A DNA stretch of 27,534 bases from a virus. Where the stretch lies: positions 1-27,534 of the IMG/VR virus record IMGVR_UViG_3300036861_000344, one strand, 5' to 3'. Numbering within the stretch: the first letter of the stretch is position 1; each line of letters opens with the position of its first letter. Positions 1 through 6,638 of this stretch are shown here, in pieces. The notes below the pieces were generated by a model. It was not told the origin of the DNA, did not search any database, and saw nothing but the letters and a program-made list of their open reading frames with translations. A program made the translations under genes and the position numbers.

Positions 1-2
1 AG

Positions 3-254
3 CAGGCACCCGAGTCCAAGGCGCTGGTGGATCGTATCGGCGAGGTCGCCGAGCGACTCGAGGCGGAGCCCGAGGAGCCCGCCAGCGTCTCAGAGACAGC
101 CTCAGAGGCCGAGAAGGAACCGGAGCGCACCCCTGATGCCCCACCGCAGGCCTGTGGCGCTCCCAGCCCCTTCGAAGGCGGGGCGTTCTGCCTCTCCGAG
201 CCGGGCCACAAGGGCGTCCACCGCGCCGAGAACGAGTCCTGGCCGCAGAAGTGA
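3..254 (+). CDS. C-terminal part of a hypothetical phage protein (cut by window edge)
   Basis: The reading frame is open from the left edge, so the true start lies outside the window. The visible 83 residues contain an acidic, Glu/Pro-rich, probably disordered stretch, then a short motif CGAPSPFEGGAFC followed by a GHKGVH segment. That Cys-x(n)-Cys-x(n)-GH-x-x-H pattern recurs in small phage proteins and looks like a possible metal site; the 59-residue protein starting at 6454 has a related pattern. Its stop overlaps the GTG start of the next gene by 4 nt, so it is the upstream member of the same operon. A GTG at 27 is in frame, but upstream codons are also open and coding-like. Function not recognised. 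Confidence 0.6.
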   Translation, partial: QAPESKALVDRIGEVAERLEAEPEEPASVSETASEAEKEPERTPDAPPQACGAPSPFEGGAFCLSEPGHKGVHRAENESWPQK

Positions 255-856
255 GAAGCGATCAGGTGGCCGCGAGTTACCGGCGCCGATTCGGCGTCCG
301 CTGCTGCATCGAGTGCGGTGCCGAGTACGTCCCGTGCAGCAAGGCACAGGCCTACTGCTCCAAGGGTTGTGCGACAACCCGCCGCAACCGGCGCCCCTTG
401 GCGGCGCGCTTCTGGGAGAAGGTCGACCGATCGGGCGAGTGCTGGTTATGGACCGCTTCCCGGGACGAGTGGGGATACGGCCGCCTGAAGACTGAGTTTG
501 GGCATCACGCCCATCGAATCGCCTACGCCCTAACCAACGGCCCGATCCCGACGGGCTTGATTGTTATGCATCACTGCGATACGCCGGCGTGTGTACGGCC
601 CGACCACCTATTCCTCGGGACCCACGCCGATAACGCACACGATCGTGACCGGAAGGGACGCGCCGCCAAGCCTCCTAAGGCGCCCGGGACGCTGTGTCAC
701 TTCTCTCGGCTAACTGACGCCGAAGTCATTGAGATCAGGCGCCGATACGCGGCAGGGGCACGTCAGGTCGACCTAGCAGCGGCGTTCGGCGTCTCGGATG
801 GAGCCATCTATGCGGTGGTCCATGAGCGGTCTTGGAGGCATCTCCTTGCTGCGTAA
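251..856 (+). CDS. HNH endonuclease with N-terminal zinc finger and C-terminal HTH
   Basis: A 201-residue protein with GTG start overlapping the previous stop (GTGA). Residues about 19-40 form a CxxC...C-x3-C zinc finger (C19, C22, C36, C40). Residues 58-130 match the HNH_3-type nuclease of phages: WLWT at 65-68, AHRIAYAL, then HHCD (107-110), Cys114, PDHL (117-120) and THADN (124-128) as the His-Asn-His metal/catalytic core. Residues about 154-195 form a helix-turn-helix (RLTDAEVIEIRRRY then a second helix with VSDGAIYAVV) that probably gives DNA specificity, as in free-standing homing endonucleases. It should cleave or nick double-stranded DNA. Whether it acts as a homing enzyme or in phage DNA metabolism is not known. 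Confidence 0.88.
   Translation: MRSDQVAASYRRRFGVRCCIECGAEYVPCSKAQAYCSKGCATTRRNRRPLAARFWEKVDRSGECWLWTASRDEWGYGRLKTEFGHHAHRIAYALTNGPIPTGLIVMHHCDTPACVRPDHLFLGTHADNAHDRDRKGRAAKPPKAPGTLCHFSRLTDAEVIEIRRRYAAGARQVDLAAAFGVSDGAIYAVVHERSWRHLLAA
834..838 (+). promoter_or_regulatory. Shine-Dalgarno that selects TTG start at 846
   Basis: GGAGG lies 7 nt before a TTG codon at 846 and inside the end of the preceding HNH gene. The ATG codons at 798, 810 and 822 in the same frame lack a comparable site. Confidence 0.5.
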
Positions 857-1193
857 GGGCTTTCTCCGGCGTCGCCAGCATCCAGATCCTGTCTCCCCCG
901 AACTCCGGGCCGCGCTCTTCCTCCGCGACGCGGGCATGTGCACAGCGGCACGACTCGACCGCAAGCATCGCTGCCGGAACCAGTGGGGTGACGAGATGCG
1001 GCCGGACTTCTCGCCGGGACTGCAGGTCGACCACGTCAAGGACGAGCCGCGTTCCTCGAAGAGAGCGACCAGTGACCTGGCCCACACGATGCTCATCTGT
1101 GCCGGCGGCAACACCGTCGAGCACTGGAGCTCCGCGCATCGCGAGCAGGCGCTGGCGTACATCCGGGCTGCCAATCGAAGGCGGGCGGCGTGA
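846..1193 (+). CDS. Divergent HNH-like nuclease
   Basis: A 115-residue basic protein when started at TTG 846; ATG 822 or 798 are alternatives, overlapping the upstream gene more deeply. It has the ELRAALFLRDAGMC helix-plus-cysteine seen at the start of many HNH domains, then Cys43, then VDHVKDEPR (61-69), where the Asp-His pair fits the first HNH histidine. Later come LICAGGNT and a His-rich helix (HWSSAHREQALAYIR). The canonical second CxxC pair is not visible, so metal binding may be atypical. It follows another HNH gene in the same operon. The HNH fold is inferred from motif order; activity is less certain because the motif is degenerate. Confidence 0.6.
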   Translation: MLRKGFLRRRQHPDPVSPELRAALFLRDAGMCTAARLDRKHRCRNQWGDEMRPDFSPGLQVDHVKDEPRSSKRATSDLAHTMLICAGGNTVEHWSSAHREQALAYIRAANRRRAA

Positions 1194-1306
1194 TGGGCGA
1201 GATGACCCGCTGGCAGCGCATCCGAGAAGGTATCGCGGCTTGGTTCTTCCGCCTCGGCTGTGCCGCTCGGGGTTTCCACGGTCCTTTCTGCGGACACCAC
1301 GAGTGA
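1193..1306 (+). CDS. Small hypothetical protein (37 aa)
   Basis: ATG 1193 overlaps the previous TGA by one base (TGATG), and the stop overlaps the next gene's GTG start (GTGA at 1303-1306), so it fits the coupled operon exactly. The product is a short basic amphipathic peptide (MTRWQRIREGIAAWFFRLG) ending in CAARGFHGPFCGHHE, with two Cys and three His that could form a small metal site. No family recognised. Support comes from junction geometry rather than homology. A longer reading in frame with the next gene from 832 is less likely, because it would run antiparallel in composition to the HNH gene it overlaps. Confidence 0.5.
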   Translation: MGEMTRWQRIREGIAAWFFRLGCAARGFHGPFCGHHE

Positions 1307-1503
1307 CCTGCCGCTGCGGCAAGCCCGCCCGCTACTCGACGGACGACAACGCGAAAGCCTGGTGCCGTGACTGCTTGATCGGCCCGGTCAGCGCTCATGT
1401 CGCCCGCTCCGTCCGCTCCTTGACGTTACGCATGAAGCAGAACGACCCCGCCGGTACCTGGAGCTTCGAGGGGTCGACGTACACCTTGGAGGGGCAGGGG
1501 TGA
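1303..1503 (+). CDS. Small four-cysteine (zinc-ribbon-like) protein, 66 aa
   Basis: The protein starts at GTG 1303, overlapping the preceding stop by 4 nt, and its own TGA overlaps the GTG of the methyltransferase gene. The N-terminus has CRCGKPARYSTDDNAKAWC followed by RDC, a CxC...CxxC pattern typical of small zinc ribbons. The C-terminus (MKQNDPAGTWSFEGSTYTL) is predicted soluble. An AGGGGCAGGG purine run before 1500 probably serves the next gene. Similar mini zinc proteins recur through this operon. The exact role is unknown; DNA, RNA or protein binding is possible. Confidence 0.6.
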   Translation: MTCRCGKPARYSTDDNAKAWCRDCLIGPVSAHVARSVRSLTLRMKQNDPAGTWSFEGSTYTLEGQG

Positions 1504-2132
1504 GGGTCCTCGACCTCTTCTCCGGGCTGCGGGGCTGGTCTGAGCCTTGGAAGGAACGCGGCCACGAGACCTTCACCGTGGACATCGAGCCACGCTTCGA
1601 GCCGGACCTGTGCATCGACATGCTGAACCTGCACGTCGAGTACCTGCCCTGGCGGCCGGATGTCGTCCTGGCCTCGCCGCCCTGCACGACATTCACGACC
1701 ATGACGATGGGCCGCAACTGGACCCATGAGGGGCGGCCGAAGACACTCGCCGCCGCTACTGCGCTAGCTCTGATCTGGCGGACCCAGAGCCTCATAGCGC
1801 AGCTTCGGCCGGCCTTCTACGTCATCGAGAACCCCCGAGCCCGGCTGCGGACCCTTGGCCTACTCGATACCCACGAGCGGCGGACGGTCTGGTACTGCCG
1901 CTACGGCGAGGAGCGGGCCAAGCCGACCGACCTCTGGGGTGGCTTCCCGCCGACTTGGGTAGCCCGGCCCGGCTGCCGTAACGGCCACCCAGACCACATC
2001 CCGGCCCCCCGTGGCTCGCGGTCGGGCACTCAGGGGAACCTCGAATCGGCCGTCCTCGCCAAGATACCGTCTGAACTCTCGCTGGATATCTGCCTCGCCG
2101 CAGAGCACGACCTCATGGCGATGGTCGCATGA
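1500..2132 (+). CDS. C5-cytosine DNA methyltransferase-like protein
   Basis: A 210-residue protein with GTG start overlapping the upstream stop. Motif I is DLFSG (5-9), the AdoMet-binding loop. SPPC at 59-62 is motif IV with catalytic Cys62, and ENPRARLR beginning at 110 fits motif VI (ENP variant of ENV). A YCRYG segment near 133-137 and a KPTDLWGGF segment follow, as in phage DNMT-like proteins. It is shorter than classical bacterial C5 enzymes (300-400 aa) and lacks an evident large target-recognition domain, which is common in phage members. The likely reaction is transfer of a methyl group from AdoMet to C5 of cytosine in phage DNA. No partner restriction gene lies beside it. Target sequence cannot be read from the protein. 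Confidence 0.8.
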   Translation: MRVLDLFSGLRGWSEPWKERGHETFTVDIEPRFEPDLCIDMLNLHVEYLPWRPDVVLASPPCTTFTTMTMGRNWTHEGRPKTLAAATALALIWRTQSLIAQLRPAFYVIENPRARLRTLGLLDTHERRTVWYCRYGEERAKPTDLWGGFPPTWVARPGCRNGHPDHIPAPRGSRSGTQGNLESAVLAKIPSELSLDICLAAEHDLMAMVA

Positions 2133-2563
2133 GGCGCTACTGGCACGCTGCCATCGCCTGGTCGAGCATCTTCCTACTCGCGGTCATGGATGTCTCGGCG
2201 GGTGGGTGGAGCACCGCTGTCGCGAGCTGGTATGGCGGCTCGGATGGACTGCTGGGCAACGGCACCGCCTGCGGACAGACCCTCACGACCTCCCTGATGG
2301 GCGTGGCGCACAAGTCCCTCCCCTGCGGGACGCGGGTGACCTTCCGCCATGCCGGCCACACCCTGACCGTGCCCGTGGTGGATCGCGGACCCTTCGTGGC
2401 AGGGCGGACCTGGGACCTGACCGTAGCGACTTGTCGAGCTCTCGAGCACTGCTTCACCGGCCCCATCCAATACCAGGTCGGAGGTGGGAACGCTCCGGCT
2501 CATGTGACGGCGCCCCGTGTGCCCTCCCGGGGCACCGTCCTTCCGGCGACGGACTCGGAATGA
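2129..2563 (+). CDS. Secreted RlpA-like double-psi beta-barrel protein
   Basis: A 144-residue protein; ATG overlaps the previous stop (ATGA). Residues 1-24 are a signal peptide: a short basic start, hydrophobic core AIAWSSIFLLAVMDV and a small-residue SAGG cleavage region, without a lipobox Cys. The mature part has ASWYGG (32-37), GTACG (45-49), VAHKSLPCGTRV (59-70), VVDRGPF (83-89) and TWDLTVATCRAL (94-105), which is the RlpA-like DPBB order with the conserved Asp in DRGP and in the DL motif. Four Cys could form disulphides. RlpA family proteins bind or cleave peptidoglycan glycan strands. A secreted wall-active protein amid DNA-modifying genes is odd; it could help lysis or remodel the cell wall after infection. 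Confidence 0.78.
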   Translation: MRRYWHAAIAWSSIFLLAVMDVSAGGWSTAVASWYGGSDGLLGNGTACGQTLTTSLMGVAHKSLPCGTRVTFRHAGHTLTVPVVDRGPFVAGRTWDLTVATCRALEHCFTGPIQYQVGGGNAPAHVTAPRVPSRGTVLPATDSE

Positions 2564-3564
2564 GCAAGCTCAGCTTGGGTGTGGAGAAGGTGGCGGCGCG
2601 GCCGTCTGCCGTCGCCCTGGTGGACCAGGCTGAACGGCGGCTGGCCGTAGCCACCACGGTGCCGGAGCACCGAGCTCTCGAGGAGATCGCTGAAGCCGCC
2701 AAGCGGTACGCACGGACGCACCAAGAGAAGGTGGCCGCCCATGTCCTGAAGTGGCGCATCGCTCGGCGGGGCGGAAAGTTGCTCATCCAGATGGCCGAGT
2801 CGGGGAACCGTGCTGCTCGCGGTAAACCCGCCAGAGCGGCGGATTTACCAACGATAGCGTCCATGGGCCTATCAGAAGGGCGGTCACAGCGTTGGCAGAC
2901 CATCGCCAAGCTCGACGAGGCCCGCTTCCAGGCGGCTATCGCGACTCTCCAGAACAGTGACGAGGACACCGATCTCTCGTGGGCCGTGCGAGAAGTGACG
3001 CGGAAGCAGAACCGTAAGCTTGTAGATGAGACGTCGCCGCCGACTCATTTCGCTGGGCAGCTCTACCGGACCATCGTCATCGACCCGCCCTGGGATCCAT
3101 CCGACGAGGGAGACGTGGATCAGATGGGCCGGGCGCAGCCGACCTACTCGACGATGCCGCTGGCCGATATCGCGGCGCTGCCCATTGCTGAGCTCAGCGA
3201 GTCCGAAGGCTGCCATCTCTATCTGTGGATCACCAACCGCTCGCTGCCCAAGGGGTTCGGGCTGCTGGAGCAGTGGGGCTTCCGCTACGTCACCGCGCTG
3301 ACGTGGTGCAAGCCGTCCATCGGCATCGGCAACTACTTCCGCAACAACACCGAGCACGTTCTGTTCGGCGTTCGTGGCTCGCTACCGCTGCTCTACCAGG
3401 ACACCGGCACGTGGTTCCAGGCACCCCGGGGTGGACGACACTCGGCCAAGCCGGACCAGTTCTATCAGATGGTGGCCCGCCTATCACCTGCACCGAGGTT
3501 GGACATGTTCGCCCGTGGGCCACGCGAAGGCTTCGCGGTGTGGGGTGCCGAGGCTGCCGCATGA
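2560..3564 (+). CDS. MT-A70 family adenine-N6 DNA methyltransferase
   Basis: A 334-residue protein; ATG 2560 overlaps the preceding TGA, and the frame's longer 5' extension to 2011 is only the shadow of the previous genes. The C-terminal half carries IDPPWD with DPPW at 175-178, the MT-A70 catalytic motif, then LADIAALPI, HLYLWITN, the aromatic WGFRYVTALTWCK, FRNNTEHVLFGVRGS and HSAKPDQFYQM, all typical of phage and transposon MT-A70 enzymes. The N-terminal 160 residues are helical and basic, with LSEGRSQRWQTIAKL resembling the DNA-binding domain often fused to this family. The predicted reaction is AdoMet-dependent N6 methylation of adenine. It is part of the three-methyltransferase set of this operon. 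Confidence 0.87.
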   Translation: MSKLSLGVEKVAARPSAVALVDQAERRLAVATTVPEHRALEEIAEAAKRYARTHQEKVAAHVLKWRIARRGGKLLIQMAESGNRAARGKPARAADLPTIASMGLSEGRSQRWQTIAKLDEARFQAAIATLQNSDEDTDLSWAVREVTRKQNRKLVDETSPPTHFAGQLYRTIVIDPPWDPSDEGDVDQMGRAQPTYSTMPLADIAALPIAELSESEGCHLYLWITNRSLPKGFGLLEQWGFRYVTALTWCKPSIGIGNYFRNNTEHVLFGVRGSLPLLYQDTGTWFQAPRGGRHSAKPDQFYQMVARLSPAPRLDMFARGPREGFAVWGAEAAA

Positions 3565-4100
3565 AGCGCGTCTATCTGTTCTCCGAGCGGATGGCGATGA
3601 GCACGGGCGTTGCGACCGCGCAGTCAGTCGGCGATGTCCTGACAGGCGCCATCCCCGGTGCCACGGCTGTCCGGCGAGCATCGGAACGAGACGACCGCAA
3701 TGGCACAGACTGGTGGGTGGACCGGGAGCATGGCCGACCGCTGAGCGTCGATGTGAAGGTGCGCGAGCAGGACTGGGCTGCGACGCATCCCGACGAGGAC
3801 GATCTAGCTCTCGAGGTATGGAGCAAGATCGAGCAGAAGGTTATCGGCTGGACGCTCAACTCGGCCAAGGCGACCGACTACGTCCTGTGGTGGTGGAGTG
3901 ACACAGGCCGCTGGTGCCTCGTCCCCTTCCCCATGCTTGTCGCCGTCTTCCAGGAGAACTACCTGGCTTGGACTACGACCTATCGGAAGGCCGATCAGAG
4001 CACCGAGGAGCAATATCACTCGCGCTGCGTCTTTGTACCCCGGCGCATCGTGTGGCGAGCGATTTACGAACGCTTCGGCGGACTGCGAGAGGCCGCATGA
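3561..4100 (+). CDS. Putative PD-(D/E)XK-type nuclease-fold protein
   Basis: A 179-residue protein with ATGA overlap at both ends (start 3561, stop 4100). The segment around residues 49-69 (GTDWWVDR then LSVDVKVRE) has Asp50 followed by D64-x-K66, the arrangement of the PD-(D/E)XK nuclease core. Downstream are a Trp-rich stretch (DYVLWWWSDTGRWCLVPF) and a C-terminal basic helix (RRIVWRAIYERFGG). The family is not one I can name. The fold is inferred from the D...DxK pattern only, so a non-catalytic DNA-binding role is possible. Its position between an adenine methyltransferase and the replication-like gene is consistent with DNA processing. Confidence 0.5.
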   Translation: MKRVYLFSERMAMSTGVATAQSVGDVLTGAIPGATAVRRASERDDRNGTDWWVDREHGRPLSVDVKVREQDWAATHPDEDDLALEVWSKIEQKVIGWTLNSAKATDYVLWWWSDTGRWCLVPFPMLVAVFQENYLAWTTTYRKADQSTEEQYHSRCVFVPRRIVWRAIYERFGGLREAA

Positions 4101-4582
4101 CCCGCGCCTACATCCGGCTCGATCCGGACTACGCCGAGCGCAAGGAGCACTATCCGGACGGGGCGTTCGTAGCCTTGACGGCGCTGCTCTGCGCCGGCGC
4201 GAACCACTCCAAGAGGGGCGTCTACAAGAGCGAGAAGCTGGTACGTGTCCTGCTGGGCAAGCGTGCTCGGTGGATCCCCTACCTCATCGAGCAGGGCGAC
4301 CTCGTCCTACGGGACGACGCCAGCATTTACATCGACGGCTGGGAGGAGTGGCAGGAAGGCAACTGGAAGGTTGCCGAACGCATGGCCAGGGTGCGCGCCA
4401 AGCGTCACCGCAACCGTAACCCGAAGCGTAACCCGGTGAGTAACCCCGGCAGTAACTCGTTGTTTTTAGAAGACAACGACAACGACAATGACAACGACGG
4501 TTCTTCCGTAACGACAAGTTTCCACGAACGCATGTCGGCGGCGGGCTTCGACCCCGAAGCCGTCCTGGGCAAGTCGGCATGA
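4097..4582 (+). CDS. Replication-initiator/replisome-organizer-like protein
   Basis: A 161-residue protein, ATG 4097 overlapping the previous stop. The N-terminal ~90 residues look like a winged-helix fold (IRLDPDYAERKEHY, then FVALTALLCAGANHSKRGVYKS, then LLGKRARWIPYLIEQGDLVLRD). They are followed by DGWEEWQEGNW and a strongly basic helix (VAERMARVRAKRHRNRNPKRNP), a combination common in phage replication proteins. A low-complexity linker then contains alternating Asp-Asn (126-134), and the C-terminus is a short FHERMSAAGFDPEAV helix. The linker DNA holds 12-nt direct repeats and an AT-rich stretch that may be the origin (see separate entry). I infer a role in replication initiation from these features; no exact family match can be claimed. 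Confidence 0.5.
   Translation: MTRAYIRLDPDYAERKEHYPDGAFVALTALLCAGANHSKRGVYKSEKLVRVLLGKRARWIPYLIEQGDLVLRDDASIYIDGWEEWQEGNWKVAERMARVRAKRHRNRNPKRNPVSNPGSNSLFLEDNDNDNDNDGSSVTTSFHERMSAAGFDPEAVLGKSA
4414..4515 (+). other. Candidate phage replication origin (iteron-like repeats plus AT-rich segment)
   Basis: Four copies of GTAAC recur at exact 12-nt spacing (4416, 4428, 4440, 4452), most within a CGTAACCC or AGTAACCC context. An AT-rich, purine-biased tract follows at 4459-4492 (about 38% GC by hand count in a GC-rich genome) with GACAAC tandem hexamers at 4472-4498, and a further GTAAC is at 4508. The whole set lies inside the replication-like gene. This resembles lambdoid origins, where initiator iterons and an AT-rich unwinding zone lie inside the initiator gene. 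Assignment is inferential. The repeats also encode a low-complexity RNP/DN linker, which is the alternative explanation. Confidence 0.4.
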
Positions 4583-4779
4583 GATGCCTACTCTGCGGCC
4601 TCGACTCCCCCGACGTCCGGGTGGCACTCATCCGCTGGCGCGACCCCCTTCCGGGAAAGACGTTCGACCAGGGACCGAGATGCCGGGACAGCCACGCCTG
4701 CTGGGAACGGGTGAAAGCACTCGGGGAAGCCTGGCCGGTCGACGATGGCCGGGAAGTGGATCCGAAGGTGGCTGCGTGA
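4579..4779 (+). CDS. Small cysteine-containing phage protein, 66 aa
   Basis: ATG 4579 overlaps the upstream stop (ATGA). The start MRCLLCGLDSPDVRVALIRW has a CxxC pair, and a second pair lies in RCRDSHACWERVKALGE, giving a CxxC...C-x5-C site suited to zinc. Similar 60-70 residue proteins with a 'CRDxxACWxR' segment occur in actinobacteriophage early operons with no assigned function. The stop overlaps a GTG that begins an 11-codon reading frame leading exactly to the next gene. Confidence 0.6.
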   Translation: MRCLLCGLDSPDVRVALIRWRDPLPGKTFDQGPRCRDSHACWERVKALGEAWPVDDGREVDPKVAA

Positions 4780-4811
4780 CGCTCACCGCTGACCGGGAGG
4801 CTCGGGGGTGA
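4776..4811 (+). CDS. 11-residue leader/bridge peptide frame
   Basis: GTG 4776 overlaps the preceding stop by 4 nt (GTGA) and its own TGA overlaps the GTG of the next gene (GTGA at 4808-4811). The frame contains the GGGAGG ribosome-binding sequence of the downstream gene. It may be translated only to carry ribosomes across the gap. The peptide is too short to judge by homology. Confidence 0.25.
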   Translation: MTLTADREARG

Positions 4812-4951
4812 CGCCGCGCTGGTGGTGGGAATGGCGTTGCTGCGGGCACTTGTGGGAGCTGTTGCCATCGCGCCTCTTCCCGGAACGGGGGGCATTCCGG
4901 CCTCGTTGTCCTAGCTGCGGCGGGCTTCCGAAGCGGAGATGGGCGCGATGA
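4808..4951 (+). CDS. Small zinc-ribbon-like protein, 47 aa
   Basis: GTG 4808 is preceded by GGGAGG at 4795-4800, 7 nt upstream, and the stop overlaps the ATG of the methyltransferase gene at 4948. The peptide starts with aromatic and basic residues (MTPRWWWEWRCCGHLWELL) and has CCGH near the N-terminus and CPSCG near the C-terminus, a plausible zinc knuckle pair. Length, junctions and ribosome-binding site support translation. Function is unknown. It belongs to the set of mini zinc proteins in this operon. Confidence 0.5.
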   Translation: MTPRWWWEWRCCGHLWELLPSRLFPERGAFRPRCPSCGGLPKRRWAR

Positions 4952-6018
4952 CGCTCATCCTCGGGGACTGCGTAACCGTCATGGAAGGGATGGAGCCGGC
5001 CTCGGTCGATGCCGTGGTGACTGACCCGCCCTACTCGATCAGCTTCATGGGCCGCACGTGGGACAAAAGCTTCGGCCACGGTGCTTGGGCTGAGACCGCC
5101 CTCCGCGTCGCCAAGCCCGGCGCCTACCTGCTCGCCTTCGGAGGCACCCGCACCTACCACCGTCTCGCCTGCGCCATCGAGGATGCGGGCTGGATCATCC
5201 GAGACTGCCTGGTCTGGGCGTACGCCTCGGGCTTTCCGAAGAGCCGGGCGCTCTTGAAGCCGGCTTGGGAGCCGATTGTCATGGCCAGGAAGCCGGGGCC
5301 GCTGCGGGAGCTGGCCATCGATGCGTGCCGCATACCGGGCCAGTGGTCAACGTGGCGACGTCGGGACGGCAGTATCAATCCGTCGGCGGGCTTCGCTGAC
5401 GAGTACGTCGCTGGAACCGAGCGCCCAGAGGGCGTGCGCAATGACGAGTCGCCTACCGGAAGGTGGCCGAGCAATCTAATCCTGACCGACCCCATCTTCG
5501 ATGGCGACACACCGGGCGTGGTGGGCGGTGGAGAGACGGCAAGCGGAAGTCGACAAGGCGAGTACGGCGGCTCCGGTTCCTGGAGCGGCCAGTACGGCCC
5601 TGTCTCGAGGGCGATTGACGGCGACTCGGGTACCTACTCCCGCTTCTTCCTGATCCCCAAGGCCGACCGGGCTGATCGTGAGCCGGTGCTCGGAGGGCTG
5701 GAAGCGCGACCGGCAGGGCTAGCGAACGAGTCAGGCCGGCGACTCCCCGACCGCCGCGCCCGCCTGCCGCATGACCGGGCTCAGAGAGCCAACCATCACC
5801 CCACGGTCAAGCCCACCGAGCTGATGCGCCACCTCGTCCGGCTCGTCACGCCTTCCGGGGGGACCGTCCTCGACCCATTCCTGGGAAGCGGAACGACCGC
5901 AATCGCCGCCGAGATGGAGGGCTTCCAGTGGATTGGTATCGAGCGCGAAGAGGAGTACGTCCGCATCGCCGAGGCCCGGCTGCAAGGCGTGCAGCGCGGG
6001 ATGGGGCTCACGGCATGA
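4948..6018 (+). CDS. DPPY-type (N6-adenine/N4-cytosine) DNA methyltransferase
   Basis: A 356-residue protein. ATG 4948 is preferred because it gives the ATGA overlap used throughout the operon and the usual MTLILGDCVTVM start; ATG 4939 is an in-frame alternative. DPPY at 26-29 is the catalytic motif IV, followed by FMGRTWDKSF as in phage DNA methylases. The AdoMet-binding motif VLDPFLGSGTT lies near the C-terminus (about 307-317), after HHPTVKP, so motif IV precedes motif I (beta-class order). A long central insert (residues ~110-250), rich in Gly and Ser, probably holds the target-recognition region. The predicted activity is methylation of an exocyclic amino group of A or C in phage DNA. 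Confidence 0.87.
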   Translation: MTLILGDCVTVMEGMEPASVDAVVTDPPYSISFMGRTWDKSFGHGAWAETALRVAKPGAYLLAFGGTRTYHRLACAIEDAGWIIRDCLVWAYASGFPKSRALLKPAWEPIVMARKPGPLRELAIDACRIPGQWSTWRRRDGSINPSAGFADEYVAGTERPEGVRNDESPTGRWPSNLILTDPIFDGDTPGVVGGGETASGSRQGEYGGSGSWSGQYGPVSRAIDGDSGTYSRFFLIPKADRADREPVLGGLEARPAGLANESGRRLPDRRARLPHDRAQRANHHPTVKPTELMRHLVRLVTPSGGTVLDPFLGSGTTAIAAEMEGFQWIGIEREEEYVRIAEARLQGVQRGMGLTA

Positions 6019-6143
6019 CGAAGCGTTGCGAATGGCCCAAGAAGCCCTGCCCGAGACCGGCCCGCCAGCAGCGGAATGGCTACTGGCTCTGCGTATCCCA
6101 TCTGGGAGTGGCAGCGAAACAGGCGGCTAGGTGGCCAGCATGA
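6015..6143 (+). CDS. Small basic Cys-rich protein, 42 aa
   Basis: ATG 6015 overlaps the methyltransferase stop (ATGA) and the TGA at 6141-6143 overlaps the next ATG. The sequence MTKRCEWPKKPCPRPARQQR then GYWLCVSHLG contains Cys5, Cys12 and a C-x2-H site, a compact zinc-binding arrangement common in tiny phage proteins. Net charge is strongly positive, so nucleic-acid binding is plausible. No named family. Confidence 0.55.
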   Translation: MTKRCEWPKKPCPRPARQQRNGYWLCVSHLGVAAKQAARWPA

Positions 6144-6457
6144 CCCTCCTCGCCCGCCAAGCCCTCCCTGTCTCGGAAGATGACCTGCTGACTGCGGTCG
6201 TCGACGCCCTGCGCTGGCACGGCTGGCTCGTCCATCACGATCGCCGGAGTGATAAGGCGCTGCAGCAGGGCGACGCTGGCTTCCCGGATGTGGTGGCCAC
6301 AGACGGCCACCGTATCCTCGTCATAGAAACGAAACGGGAGGGTGCCCGGCCGACTGCGGATCAGGCCGTATGGTTGGCAGCCCTGGAAACGGCCGGCGCC
6401 GATGTCCGCGTCCTACGTCCCTCCGGGCTGGATGGGTTCTTGAAGGAGTTGGGGTGA
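6140..6457 (+). CDS. VRR-NUC domain nuclease
   Basis: A 105-residue single-domain protein; ATG 6140 overlaps the previous stop, and an upstream GTG at 6131 is less likely. The pattern is SEDDLLTAVVDALRWHGW, then HDRRSDKALQQGDAGFPDVV with Pro-Asp at 49-50, then LVIETKRE with Glu63-x-Lys65, then ADQAVWLAALETAGADVRVL. This is the stand-alone phage VRR-NUC type of the PD-(D/E)XK superfamily, including the conserved Q-x(3)-L-x(3)-G helix. These enzymes are structure-selective DNA nucleases; in phages they are thought to act in replication, recombination or Holliday-junction processing. All catalytic residues are present. Confidence 0.85.
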   Translation: MTLLARQALPVSEDDLLTAVVDALRWHGWLVHHDRRSDKALQQGDAGFPDVVATDGHRILVIETKREGARPTADQAVWLAALETAGADVRVLRPSGLDGFLKELG

Positions 6458-6633
6458 GCCGAGATTGCGGTTTCACTTTGCATGAGCGTGCCTGTCAGCG
6501 GCCCTATGGTCACGCATCGCCCCATCTGATCGAAGTAGAGCAGGCGGAGGAATGGGTGCCTCGCTGGGTCACTATCGAGGGCTTGCGTCTCACGAAGGAG
6601 TATCGGACCTACCGCCGTAGGTCGGCGGGATAA
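6454..6633 (+). CDS. Small hypothetical protein with CxxxxC-GH motif, 59 aa
   Basis: GTG 6454 overlaps the nuclease stop (GTGA). The N-terminal segment CGFTLHERACQRPYGHASPH resembles short Cys/His motifs in phage mini-proteins and the tail of the first protein in this window. The rest (EEWVPRWVTIEGLRLTKEYRTYRRR) is amphipathic and ends basic. It stops at TAA 6631, inside the ribosome-binding site of the next gene. Function unknown. Confidence 0.55.
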   Translation: MSRDCGFTLHERACQRPYGHASPHLIEVEQAEEWVPRWVTIEGLRLTKEYRTYRRRSAG

Positions 6634-6638
6634 GGAGG
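6632..6638 (+). promoter_or_regulatory. Strong Shine-Dalgarno AAGGAGG
   Basis: A near-perfect anti-16S complement overlaps the upstream stop codon and lies 9 nt before GTG 6648. It is the only full-consensus site in the early operon, and it occurs where the next gene does not overlap its upstream neighbour, so initiation here is independent. Confidence 0.55.

Noticed and set aside
832-1503. Single 223-residue gene
   Set aside because: The first two-thirds overlap the HNH-like gene and read as Ser/Arg/Pro shadow. Only the segment from GTG 1303 looks coding, and it has an exact GTGA junction.
2011-2559. N-terminal extension of the MT-A70 gene
   Set aside because: This part is the off-frame shadow of the C5 methyltransferase and RlpA-like genes. 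ATG 2560 gives the standard 4-nt overlap.
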